Shown here piece after piece: positions 1 to 9,338 of a DNA stretch of 32,685 nt. Source of the DNA: an uncultured Anaeromassilibacillus sp. (GTDB lineage Bacteria; Bacillota; Clostridia; Oscillospirales; Acutalibacteraceae); NCBI GenBank assembly GCA_930987725.1, contig CAKNKY010000026.1, positions 1-32,685 of the forward strand, given 5' to 3'. How positions within the stretch are numbered: position 1 is the first letter of the stretch; the number at the start of each line of letters is the position of its first letter. The notes under the pieces are model-generated. The model saw only the letters and a program-made list of their open reading frames with translations, was not told where the DNA came from and did not search any database. The translations under genes and the position numbers were made by a program.

Positions 1-540
1 AAAGTAGAGGCCCGTCGCGGCCTGAGCGACAAATGAAAAGAAGTTTGAGAGGCAAAAGTGAGGCAGAAAAGGGTGAAAGACAGAAGAAAAAATGCGCACA
101 AGGAAGCACATGGCGGGCAAACAGGCAACGGGCATGAAAGCCCGCACAAAACAGGCCGGGACCAAGGCAGCGGCACACCGGCAGAAAAACGCCGAAACAC
201 CGGACACAAAAGCCAACAGGCCAGACAGCGGCTGGCCGCGCAAGAACAGCCAGCCCGGCAGACGGCGCGGCACACCGAACGCAGAAAAACCCCTCCGAAC
301 AGGCAAAAATCGCGTTCGCTCTTTTGCCTGCCCGGAGGGGCCTTGTGAACCGGGGCCGCCAAAAAATCGCTTCGCTGTTTTTGGCTGGCACGATCTTTTT
401 TGCTGCGCGCTTTTATTTGCTTCGCGTTGCGCACAGCGCCGCGCGCGGCGCTGCACAAAAGGGGGCGCCGCCCCCTTTTATCCCCTGCAAGCTTTTTGAA
501 AAAAGCTTGACCAAAAACTTTACTGTTTGGCCGGGCGGAA
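1..540 (-). repeat. Dispersed hairpin-rich repeat, copy 1 (inverted partner at right edge)
   Basis: This gene-free stretch is closely similar, in reverse complement, to about 31,890-32,514. The outer ~75 bp and the ~240-535 part match strongly; the middle diverges and is about 90 bp shorter here. It contains several stem-loops: 290-340 (CCCCTCCG with AGGCAAAA inside), 359-385 (CCAAAAA/TTTTTGG), 456-479 (AAAAGGGGGC/GCCCCCTTTT) and an AAGCTTTTT-type hairpin near 489-510. Read on the minus strand it begins right after the Nudix gene, and the 290-340 hairpin is followed by TTTTTC, so it may also end that transcript. The window edge cuts the repeat. Reading frames across it are not kept in frame between the two copies, so I treat it as non-coding. 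Confidence 0.8.
290..340 (-). terminator. Hairpin with T-run, possible terminator of the gyr operon
   Basis: A long stem (CCCCTCCG...CGGAGGGG outside, AGGCAAAA...TTTTGCCT inside) is followed on the minus strand by TTTTTC. It lies downstream of the last minus-strand gene. The partner copy at 32,070-32,120 has the same arrangement downstream of guaB. Termination is inferred from shape only. Confidence 0.5.
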
Positions 541-545
541 CACGC

Positions 546-1091
546 TCACAACTTCCCTTCCTCCACGAGCCGCGCCGCGCGCAGGACCAGAATCTGTGTC
601 TTTGCGTCATGGATTTCCCCGTTCATCGCCATCTCCAGCGCCTTCTGCAGCGGAATCCGCTCCACCTTCAGAAATTCATCCGGGTCCAGATGCTGCTCGC
701 CCCACGACGCCACACGGCATGCGTAAAGATGCAGCACCTCGTCACAGTAGCCGGGCGTCGGGTAGATCCGGCCAAGCTCCAGATACGCGTCGCTCGTCGT
801 GCCCGTCTCTTCCTTCTGCTCGCGCTTCATCGCCTCAAACGGATCTTCCCCCGGCTCCAGCTTGCCCGCCGGGCATTCCAGCACAACCTGCGCGTAGGGA
901 TAGCGGAATTGCCTCACAAACAGCATTTCGTTATCTTGCGTGAGGATCGCCGCGCTCACACCGCCCGGGTGGCGCACCACCTCACGCATGGCCTCCGTGC
1001 CGTTCTCAAGCCGGACGCGGTCCAACTGCACGCGGATGATCCGCCCGTGATACAGCTCTTCGCCCGAAAGGCGCTTTTCCGTCAATTCCAT
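546..1091 (-). CDS. Nudix hydrolase, ADP-ribose pyrophosphatase type
   Basis: This 181-residue protein has the usual length and layout of bacterial ADP-ribose pyrophosphatases (NudF/YqkG type). These are cytoplasmic enzymes that split ADP-ribose into AMP and ribose 5-phosphate using divalent metal. The Nudix box spans about residues 76-98: G76, E82, then R90-E91 and the metal-binding E94-E95 with G97. Two positions normally hydrophobic in the consensus are polar here (Q92 and T98). The N-terminal strand-rich part and the PGGVSAAI and PGYCDEVLHLY segments fit the family. It is the last gene of the leftward run, 52 bp after the lipoprotein gene. Substrate is inferred from family; other nucleoside diphosphate derivatives are possible. 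Confidence 0.9.
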   Translation of the reverse strand: MELTEKRLSGEELYHGRIIRVQLDRVRLENGTEAMREVVRHPGGVSAAILTQDNEMLFVRQFRYPYAQVVLECPAGKLEPGEDPFEAMKREQKEETGTTSDAYLELGRIYPTPGYCDEVLHLYACRVASWGEQHLDPDEFLKVERIPLQKALEMAMNGEIHDAKTQILVLRAARLVEEGKL

Positions 1092-1143
1092 GTTCGCTTC
1101 TCCCTTCCTGCCCGGCAGCCGCCGGGGTTCTCCCGCGCCGCCG

Positions 1144-1827
1144 TCAGCCGGCCGCGCTCACTTCGCCGGAAGCCCCGCCGTCCTCATACACATACGTGAA
1201 CGAGGGATCGTAGCTGTAAAGCTCCCGCAGAATCTGGTTTGCACGCGTGCGGAAAAAATCCATGCGCTCGCTCGCCGCATTCAGCTGCGAGAGCGAACCG
1301 CCGGCGCCCGCCTGCTCGTCGATGGCCGCAAGGTTCGCGTCGCGGCCCGTCTCCCAGTCCTCCTGCTCCTTGCGGTAGACCTCGCGGTCGTCCGTGGCCA
1401 GGCTCAAAAGCTTTTCCATGCCGCCGTCGATCTCCGCTTCCCACAGTTCGGCGTACTTCCTGCACACCGCCACCATATCCAGCGTGGAGACGGCGTCCGC
1501 CATCTCCTTCACATACGATGCGTCGATCGGGTTTTCTGCAAAGAGCTTGTCAAATTCCGGGCTGTCCGTCTCGATCTGGATCACAACGTCTGCGCCTTCG
1601 CCCGCCTCCGGGCTGTTCACATCCTCGCCCACGTCCGAGACAGCATCCGGCGCGGAGGAACTCCCCGCCGTGCCCTCCGGCGCCGCCAGGGAGGAGGATC
1701 CCTCTGCAGCAGCCGAAGCCGTTCCCTGCGCGCGCTGGCCGCAGCCCGCCGCGCCCAGCACAAAGGCCGCCGCCAGCACGGCCGCCGTCATGCGTCTGAT
1801 TGTATACAAAATGGAATGGTTCGCCAT
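1144..1827 (-). CDS. Putative lipoprotein with LprI/DUF1311-like domain
   Basis: The predicted protein is 227 residues. I start it at the ATG ending at 1827, one base past the gyrA stop, because GAGGAA precedes it and a clean signal peptide follows; an open upstream extension lies antisense-like inside gyrA codons. The N-terminus has a basic start, a hydrophobic stretch and Gly-Ala-Ala-Gly-Cys, a slightly non-ideal lipobox. An Ala/Ser/Glu/Gly-rich linker follows. The C-terminal ~110 residues show a pattern like the LprI/DUF1311 fold: a Tyr/Leu helix, EQ..WE..RDA near the middle, AGGS, then TRANQILREL. Some family members inhibit lysozyme. Function here is unknown; a membrane-anchored extracellular protein is the safest reading. 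Confidence 0.7.
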   Translation of the reverse strand: MANHSILYTIRRMTAAVLAAAFVLGAAGCGQRAQGTASAAAEGSSSLAAPEGTAGSSSAPDAVSDVGEDVNSPEAGEGADVVIQIETDSPEFDKLFAENPIDASYVKEMADAVSTLDMVAVCRKYAELWEAEIDGGMEKLLSLATDDREVYRKEQEDWETGRDANLAAIDEQAGAGGSLSQLNAASERMDFFRTRANQILRELYSYDPSFTYVYEDGGASGEVSAAG

Positions 1828-1828
1828 A

Positions 1829-4459
1829 TTATTCCTCGCTGTTGTCATCGTGATCGCGGGCGCCGTCCTCGTCCGCGCCGTCGAGAACTTCCAGATCGCG
1901 CAGATCGTCCGGGTCTCCCAGGGAATCGGGCGCTTCCGTCCCGTCCTGTTCCTCCGGCCCCACGCCCTCCAGATCCTCGGCGGTCTCGGCGTCGCCCTCG
2001 TCCTGCGGCAGGGCGGAGGTGTCCTCATCCTCCTCGTGGGCTGTGCGCGCCAGGGTGACGACGCGGCTGCCCTCCGTGACGCGCATGACGCGCACGCCCT
2101 TGCTGGGCCGCGCACAGATGCGGATGCTGTCGGCCGGGATGCGGATGAGGATACCGTCGGACGAGATCAGGATCACGTCGTCCGTGAGATCGACCACCTT
2201 GATGGCCGCGACGTCGCCGTACTTGTCCACGTGGTAGTTCAGCAATCCCTTGCCGCCGCGCGACTGCACACGGTAATCGGTGAGCGGGGAGAGGCGGCCG
2301 TAGCCCGTTTCGGAGACGGTGAGCAGCAGCGCGCCCGCGCGCACGGTGCTCATGCCGATCACCTCGTCGCCCTCGGCAAGCGTGATCGCCTTCACGCCGC
2401 GGGCCGTGCGGCCCATGGGACGCACGTCGCTCTCGCTGAACCGGATCGCCATGCCCTTGCGCGTGGCCACCACGAGCTCGCGGTCGCCGTCCGTGAGGCG
2501 CACCCAGGCCAGCTCGTCGCCCTCGTCGAGCGAGAGCGCAATCACGCCGCCCTTGCGGGCCGTCTGGAACGCGGAGAGCTCCGTGCGCTTGATCGTGCCG
2601 CCGCGCGTCACCATCACCAGATAGCCGCCGGCCTCGAAGTCCGGCACGCGGATCATGGAGCTCACGCGCTCCTCCGGTGCGAGCGGCAGGAGGTTTGCAA
2701 TGTTCATGCCCTTGCTCGTGCGGGAGCCCTCCGGCACTTCATAGCACTTCAGGCGGTAGACGCGGCCGAGGTTCGTGAAGAACAGCACATAGTCGTGCGA
2801 ATTGCACACGAACATTTCGCTCGCAAAGTCCTCCTCGCGGCGGCTCATGCCGGATACGCCGCGGCCGCCGCGCCGCTGGATGTGGTAGGCGTCGGTGGGC
2901 TGGCGCTTCACGTAGCCGAACTCCGTGAGCGTGAGCACGCACTCCTCGCGCGGGATGAGATCCTCAATATCGACCTCGCCGCTGATGGACGCGATCTCCG
3001 TGCGGCGCTCGTCGCTGTATTTCTTCTTGATCTCCTGCGCCTCGTCCTTGATGATGCCCATGAGGCGCGTCCTGTTCGCGAGGATGTCGCGGTAATCGGC
3101 CACCTTGGCCTCGATCGCGGCCAGCTCCTCCTCGAGCTTGAGACGATCGGTGTTCGTGAGGGCGCCGAGCGTCATCTGCACAATGGCCTGCGCCTGCGGA
3201 TCGTCGAGGCCGAAGCGCTCGCACAGGCGGAGCTTTGCCGTCGCGCGGTCGCGGCTCGAGCGGATGATGGCAATGACCTCGTCGATGTTGTCCACGGCGA
3301 TCTTGAGGCCCTCCAGAATGTGAGCGCGCTCCTCCGCCTTTTTGAGGTCATACTGCGTGCGGCGCGTGACGACGTCCACCTGGAAGTCGATGTAATGCTG
3401 CAAAATCTCCTTGAGTGTGAGCAGCTTCGGCTCACCGTTCACAATCGCGAGCAGGATGACGCCGAATGTCGTCTGCATCTGCGTATAGCTGTAGAGCTGG
3501 TTGAGCACAATCTGCGGAGACGCGTCGCGCTTGACGGTGATCACGATCATCATGCCGTCGCGGTCGGAGTGATCGTCGATGTTCGAGATGCCCTCGATGC
3601 GCTTTTCCTTCACGAGGTCGGCAATGCTCTCGATGAGCCTGGCCTTGTTTACCTGATACGGCAGCTCGGTGACGATGATGTTGTAGCGGCCGTTCTTTTC
3701 CTCCTCGATCTCGGCGCGAGCGCGCACGGTGATGCGGCCGCGGCCGGTGGCGTAGGCGGCGCGGATGCCCGCCCGGCCCATGATGATGCCGGCCGTGGGG
3801 AAGTCCGGGCCCTTGATGAACTCCATGAGCTCGTCCAGCCCGGCGTCCGGGTTGTCGATGAGGCAGCACATGCCGTCGATCACTTCGCCCATGTTGTGCG
3901 GCGGAATGTTCGTGGCCATGCCGACGGCGATGCCGGTGGAGCCGTTCACGAGCAGGTTCGGGAAGTGGGAGGGCAGGGCCGTGGGCTCCTTGAGGCGGTC
4001 GTCATAGTTCGGGATGAAATCGACCGTCTCCTTGTCGATGTCCTGCAGCATCTCCACGGAAAGGCGGCTCATGCGGCTCTCCGTGTAACGGTAGGCAGCC
4101 GGAGGATCGCCGTCGATGGAGCCGAAGTTGCCGTGGCCGTCCACAAGCGGATAGCGCATGGAAAAGTCCTGCGCCAGGCGCACCAGCGCGTCATAGACGG
4201 AGGCGTCGCCGTGCGGGTGATAGCGGCCCAGCACGCTGCCAACGGTGTCGGCGCACTTGCGGTATGCCTTGTTCGGCGAAAGGTTGTTCTCATACATGGT
4301 GTAGAGAATTCTTCTGTGAACCGGCTTGAGGCCGTCGCGCACGTCCGGCAGGGCGCGCTGCACGATGACCGACATGGAGTAGGCGAGGAAGGACTTCTTG
4401 ATCTCCTTTTCCAGGTCTACGTTTATAATGCGGCCGGTTTCGTTTCTTTCTTCATCCAT
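1829..4459 (-). CDS. gyrA: DNA gyrase subunit A
   Basis: This 876-residue protein is the breakage-reunion subunit of gyrase, which with GyrB introduces negative supercoils using ATP. The catalytic tyrosine is Y125 in the RYTE motif. The GyrA box QRRGGRG lies at 528-534, which marks it as gyrase rather than topoisomerase IV. Six-bladed C-terminal repeats follow, then an acidic tail of about 65 residues. In the quinolone-resistance region the motif is [10 protein letters not shown] (81-90), so the position equivalent to E. coli Ser83 is Ala86 and Asp87 is Asp90. The start overlaps the upstream YcxB-like gene by 8 bp, suggesting translational coupling. It belongs to the gyrB-ycxB-gyrA run. Confidence 0.97.
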   Translation of the reverse strand: MDEERNETGRIINVDLEKEIKKSFLAYSMSVIVQRALPDVRDGLKPVHRRILYTMYENNLSPNKAYRKCADTVGSVLGRYHPHGDASVYDALVRLAQDFSMRYPLVDGHGNFGSIDGDPPAAYRYTESRMSRLSVEMLQDIDKETVDFIPNYDDRLKEPTALPSHFPNLLVNGSTGIAVGMATNIPPHNMGEVIDGMCCLIDNPDAGLDELMEFIKGPDFPTAGIIMGRAGIRAAYATGRGRITVRARAEIEEEKNGRYNIIVTELPYQVNKARLIESIADLVKEKRIEGISNIDDHSDRDGMMIVITVKRDASPQIVLNQLYSYTQMQTTFGVILLAIVNGEPKLLTLKEILQHYIDFQVDVVTRRTQYDLKKAEERAHILEGLKIAVDNIDEVIAIIRSSRDRATAKLRLCERFGLDDPQAQAIVQMTLGALTNTDRLKLEEELAAIEAKVADYRDILANRTRLMGIIKDEAQEIKKKYSDERRTEIASISGEVDIEDLIPREECVLTLTEFGYVKRQPTDAYHIQRRGGRGVSGMSRREEDFASEMFVCNSHDYVLFFTNLGRVYRLKCYEVPEGSRTSKGMNIANLLPLAPEERVSSMIRVPDFEAGGYLVMVTRGGTIKRTELSAFQTARKGGVIALSLDEGDELAWVRLTDGDRELVVATRKGMAIRFSESDVRPMGRTARGVKAITLAEGDEVIGMSTVRAGALLLTVSETGYGRLSPLTDYRVQSRGGKGLLNYHVDKYGDVAAIKVVDLTDDVILISSDGILIRIPADSIRICARPSKGVRVMRVTEGSRVVTLARTAHEEDEDTSALPQDEGDAETAEDLEGVGPEEQDGTEAPDSLGDPDDLRDLEVLDGADEDGARDHDDNSEE

Positions 4460-5039
4460 GGAAACCCTCCTGACGGAATTTCTTCCGCAGCGCGGAAGAG
4501 AGGTAATTTCTTATCTGAACGCATTCCTCGCCCGAAAGGCAGCGTTTCGGCAGAAAGCAGAACATGCCGGCCCCGAGGGAAAAGAGGAAAACGGCGCGGT
4601 CTTCATAGGCCCAGGCCAGCGCTTCAAAGGGCAGGCCGGCCCGGTATTGCGGGCGCTCCACGCGCAGCCCTCCCTCGCCCACCGAAACGGTGCAGGCTTC
4701 CACAAGCCTGCTGTTTTCGGCATAGAGGGAACCGGCGCGCGCGCGCAGCCACAGCGGCAGCATTTTCCGCCAGCCGAGCAGAAACAGCCCGCAGAACCCG
4801 AGCAGGGCGTCCAGAAGGAAATACTGCACGCCCGTTTCATACGTGAAGAGGAACACAAAGCAGCTCACGAGCAGCGCCGCCCCGCACACGCGGATCAGCC
4901 GGAACTCCGAGGGGCTCACGGCCGCCATGCCGGCGGCGGCGCGGAAATCGGCGTAATCCTCGCGCGTGACGAGGAAGCGCGCCGTCACGGGCGGCTTGCC
5001 GGAAACGGGGGTTTGCGCCCGATCGATCGGTTCAGCCAC
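4452..5039 (-). CDS. YcxB-like membrane protein, third of three tandem paralogues
   Basis: A 195-residue protein with two hydrophobic helices (about residues 49-66 and 70-88) followed by a soluble C-terminal domain. That layout resembles YcxB-like/PF14317 proteins: a YxxF-type N-terminal strand, two membrane spans, then a small beta domain with an F..L-W-Y-E/D...-V-F-L-F...-FLPKR ending. The PKR-like signature near residues 164-166 fits the family. It overlaps its neighbours by 8 bp on each side, so it is almost certainly co-translated with them. The biochemical role of YcxB-like proteins is unknown, and placement between gyrB and gyrA does not reveal it. Family assignment is by architecture, not by a search. 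Confidence 0.75.
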   Translation of the reverse strand: MAEPIDRAQTPVSGKPPVTARFLVTREDYADFRAAAGMAAVSPSEFRLIRVCGAALLVSCFVFLFTYETGVQYFLLDALLGFCGLFLLGWRKMLPLWLRARAGSLYAENSRLVEACTVSVGEGGLRVERPQYRAGLPFEALAWAYEDRAVFLFSLGAGMFCFLPKRCLSGEECVQIRNYLSSALRKKFRQEGFHG

Positions 5040-5616
5040 GGGATCGCCCCCTTTTCTCCGGGTAATAGGAGGAGAGGCCGAAGGTGTCGCGCAGAAAGAC
5101 GGAGAACGCTTCGCGCTGCTCCTCCGGGAGGCTGTCCCGCTTGAGCACGAGCAGCTGCCGCCACGCGCCGCCGCTCAGCGCCGCGAAGCTGCCGCCCTCC
5201 ACACAGGCGGAAAACTCCGTCCAGTAGATCAGGATCTCCTCACAGGAGGTCTGCAGCACCACGCAGTCGCGGCAGCAGTCGATTTTCGTCTCCTCACAGA
5301 GCACGGGGCTCCCGGCAAAGCGGCGCTCCAGCTCGCGGAAGCGGCGCACCGGCTGGCGCAGCAGCAGCCACAGCCCCAGCAGCAGGAAACAGACGGCAAA
5401 GAGCAGCGGCAGCCACATGGTGCCGTATTCCCGCAGGGAAAGGGGGGCAGCCGAAAGGCACAGGGCGGCGCACAGCCCGCAGATCACGGCGCGCACGGCG
5501 GGCAGGCCCGTCCACGAAAGGCGGCGCTCCACCAGCAGCGCGGCCTCGGCGTATTCCGCCGGCGTCACGGTCTGGCGCAGTGTGAAGAGCGGTTCGCCCG
5601 CCTGTGAAAACGCCAT
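5032..5616 (-). CDS. YcxB-like membrane protein, second of three tandem paralogues
   Basis: A 194-residue protein laid out like its neighbours: an N-terminal segment with an F.LRQTVTPAEYAEA pattern, two hydrophobic spans (about 42-57 and 67-87), then a soluble domain. That domain contains a C-rich strand, an I-Y-W-T-E-F strand and an L-V-L-K-R-D motif typical of the end of YcxB-like domains. It overlaps the next gene by 8 bp. Sequence similarity among the three tandem copies is low, suggesting an old duplication or separate roles. No catalytic residues can be identified. Location is predicted to be the cytoplasmic membrane. Confidence 0.75.
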   Translation of the reverse strand: MAFSQAGEPLFTLRQTVTPAEYAEAALLVERRLSWTGLPAVRAVICGLCAALCLSAAPLSLREYGTMWLPLLFAVCFLLLGLWLLLRQPVRRFRELERRFAGSPVLCEETKIDCCRDCVVLQTSCEEILIYWTEFSACVEGGSFAALSGGAWRQLLVLKRDSLPEEQREAFSVFLRDTFGLSSYYPEKRGRSRG

Positions 5617-5641
5617 GTGCGGCCTCCTTTCCCTTCCTTCC

Positions 5642-6331
5642 TCAACGCGCCTCGCGGCCGTGCGTCGTGCCGGCCAGGATCATGGCCTGCACCTCCGGCA
5701 GGACCGCCGGTTCAATGCAGCGCAGCGGCAGAATCACCATCTGCTTTTCGCCGGCGGGGAAGAGCAGGACCAGGTTGCGGTGCTCCTCCCGGCGGCAGGA
5801 GCCGTCGAGGGGAATCTCCCACTCGCCCTCGCCGCTGCCGATCTGGATGCCGTCGCTGTAGATCTCCATGTCCACGTGGGAGCGGCGTTTGTCTGCGCAG
5901 ATCTCCCGGGCGCGCCTGCGCCGTGCGAGATACGGCACGAACGCCGCTGCCAGAAACGCGAGCACGGCCACAATGCCGAAAAACAGGCTCATGCCCTCGC
6001 CGCTGTGCGCGAAAGCCGAGAAAAACCACACGGCCAGCACGGCCAGCACGGCGCATTCCACCACGGCGCGCCGGCCCATCGTGCGGCAGAAGCCCGATTT
6101 TTCCAGCGCGCGGAACACCTCGCGCTCCCGCAGCGTGTAGGAGAGCTTGAAGCCCGTCTGCGGTTCCTCGTAATTGGCAGCGTCGTCGTCGAGCACAAGC
6201 TCAGCCTCGCTGCCGTCCCACACGACGGTTTCGCCGTCGTCGTCCAACGCTTCGCCGTCCAACTTTTCAGGTCCCTCCGGCTGGGCGGTGTCTTTGTCCA
6301 CCGCCGGCGGAGGCTGTCGCAATTCGTCCAT
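5642..6331 (-). CDS. YcxB-like membrane protein, first of three, with acidic N-terminal extension
   Basis: I place the start at the ATG ending at 6331, preceded by AGGA; a longer frame extends upstream into the gyrB end but lacks a plausible ribosome site. The 229-residue product has a Pro/Asp/Glu-rich N-terminal ~55 residues that its two neighbours lack. An FKLSYTLRE strand, two membrane spans (about 90-107 and 113-132), a basic RRRRAR stretch and a C-terminal domain with WEIPLDG and MVILPLRCI follow. This matches the YcxB-like fold. It sits 70 bp after gyrB and 25 bp before the next paralogue. Function is unknown; the acidic tail could be a cytoplasmic binding segment, which is inference. 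Confidence 0.72.
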   Translation of the reverse strand: MDELRQPPPAVDKDTAQPEGPEKLDGEALDDDGETVVWDGSEAELVLDDDAANYEEPQTGFKLSYTLREREVFRALEKSGFCRTMGRRAVVECAVLAVLAVWFFSAFAHSGEGMSLFFGIVAVLAFLAAAFVPYLARRRRAREICADKRRSHVDMEIYSDGIQIGSGEGEWEIPLDGSCRREEHRNLVLLFPAGEKQMVILPLRCIEPAVLPEVQAMILAGTTHGREAR

Positions 6332-6401
6332 AGTTCCTGTCCGACTCTCTTTCTCCGGGCAAGGCCCGGTTCTGTTTTCACGCGCTTTTGGGAAACGGGC
6401 G

Positions 6402-8376
<1,975 letters not shown>

Positions 8377-8428
8377 CATGCGCGGCATGCCCGCAGGCCT
8401 GCCTGCCGGTGGATCTCCCTGTGTGCGC

Positions 8429-9034
8429 TCACGGCGCGGATGGCGGCGCAGATGGCGGCGCGGGACGGCGATCGTCTGCCCCCGTGCTGCCGGGCTGCGT
8501 GTCCTGCGGCCTGGCCGAAGCGGGGCGGCGCACCGGCTGCCCGCTCTGTGCCGGGCGGCGCACCGTTCCCGGCGCGGCAGCATACCGGGCGGCCGGACGC
8601 GGCTGCGGGGCGCGGTTCACGGAAGCGCCCGCCGTGCCGCTTGGCGCAGCGCGGCCCCGCGCCGCATTCCGGCCGGCATCGCTGCTCGCCGGCCGGGCGG
8701 GCCGCTGTGCAGGCTTTTCCCTGCGGCGGAGTATGGGCTTCTTGAGCCGGACAAAAAAGGTGGAGAGGATGCTGTACAGCACAAAGGGCGCCATGATGAC
8801 GAGGATCTCGACGATGGGAAGCCCTTCTCCCATCACGATGCCGGCGCCGAACAGCACGACACCCACAACGGCCGCCAGCACGCCGAGCGCCTTGGCCGCG
8901 GGGTCAATCGCGATGTTCGAGACGCCGCCGCACGCGGGGCAGATAAACTCGCCCTGTGTGCGGAGCGTCCACGCGACGATGGGGTTCACCTTCTTGCCGC
9001 AGTAGGGGCACTGCGGGAGCCGGATCTTACTCAC
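8429..9034 (-). CDS. Zinc-ribbon membrane protein with long disordered Pro/Ala/Arg tail
   Basis: A 201-residue protein of unknown function. Residues 9-12 (CPYC) and 32-35 (CPAC) form a four-cysteine zinc ribbon near the N-terminus. Two hydrophobic helices follow (about 48-68 and 76-95). From about residue 104 the chain is low-complexity, rich in Arg, Pro and Ala, ending in PPSAPPSAP. The likely arrangement is a small zinc ribbon and a basic tail on the same side of the membrane. It starts 4 bp after remB ends, so it is in the same transcript. The basic tail might contact nucleic acid or acidic lipid; that is speculation. No known family name can be assigned with confidence. Confidence 0.8.
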   Translation of the reverse strand: MSKIRLPQCPYCGKKVNPIVAWTLRTQGEFICPACGGVSNIAIDPAAKALGVLAAVVGVVLFGAGIVMGEGLPIVEILVIMAPFVLYSILSTFFVRLKKPILRRREKPAQRPARPASSDAGRNAARGRAAPSGTAGASVNRAPQPRPAARYAAAPGTVRRPAQSGQPVRRPASARPQDTQPGSTGADDRRPAPPSAPPSAP

Positions 9035-9038
9035 AGCA

Positions 9039-9320
9039 TCACATCCTTTCCGGCAGGGAAATATTCTCGATAAACCGGCTGCGCTTGAGCAGCGTGGAGG
9101 ACGAGATCTGCGAAATATACACGGTGATCTCGCCCTTTTCGGAACGGCACAGGACGAACGACTTCGGCAGCTCCATGGAAACGTTCACCACGCGGCCCTT
9201 CTTTTCGCACTGCGCCAGGTAGGCGCACGTCGTGCGCGAAAGGGTGGAGGTGTCCATGTCGAAAATGCCGATAATCTCATTCGTCTTGATCACGGTGTCC
9301 TGTCCGAGGTGCAGATACAT
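9039..9320 (-). CDS. remB: Extracellular matrix regulator RemB (DUF370)
   Basis: This 93-residue protein begins MYLHLGQDTVIKTNEIIGIFD, matching the start typical of RemB/YaaB in Firmicutes, and sits in the same place as in Bacillus, between recF and gyrB. RemA, the related protein, is a DNA-binding regulator of matrix and osmoprotection genes; RemB affects the same processes. No enzymatic residues are expected. It follows recF by 18 bp and precedes the zinc-ribbon gene by 4 bp. The C-terminal ~20 residues (LLKRSRFIENISLPERM) are basic. Family and context agree; the specific targets in this organism are unknown. Confidence 0.88.
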   Translation of the reverse strand: MYLHLGQDTVIKTNEIIGIFDMDTSTLSRTTCAYLAQCEKKGRVVNVSMELPKSFVLCRSEKGEITVYISQISSSTLLKRSRFIENISLPERM

Positions 9321-9338
9321 GGCAGCTGTTTGTCTCCT

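Noticed and set aside
58-499. Lys/Arg/Gln-rich open frames in the left edge repeat, with counterparts on the minus strand of the right edge repeat (31,866-32,447)
   Set aside because: The N-terminal parts align in one frame and the C-terminal parts in another between the two copies, so no single frame is conserved. The DNA is hairpin-rich and repeat-like, and no good ribosome-binding site precedes the starts. A decayed small basic protein cannot be fully excluded.
1394-4846. 1,150-codon plus-strand open frame opposite gyrA
   Set aside because: It is antisense to gyrA and results from GC-rich third codon positions; no recognisable domain or ribosome site.
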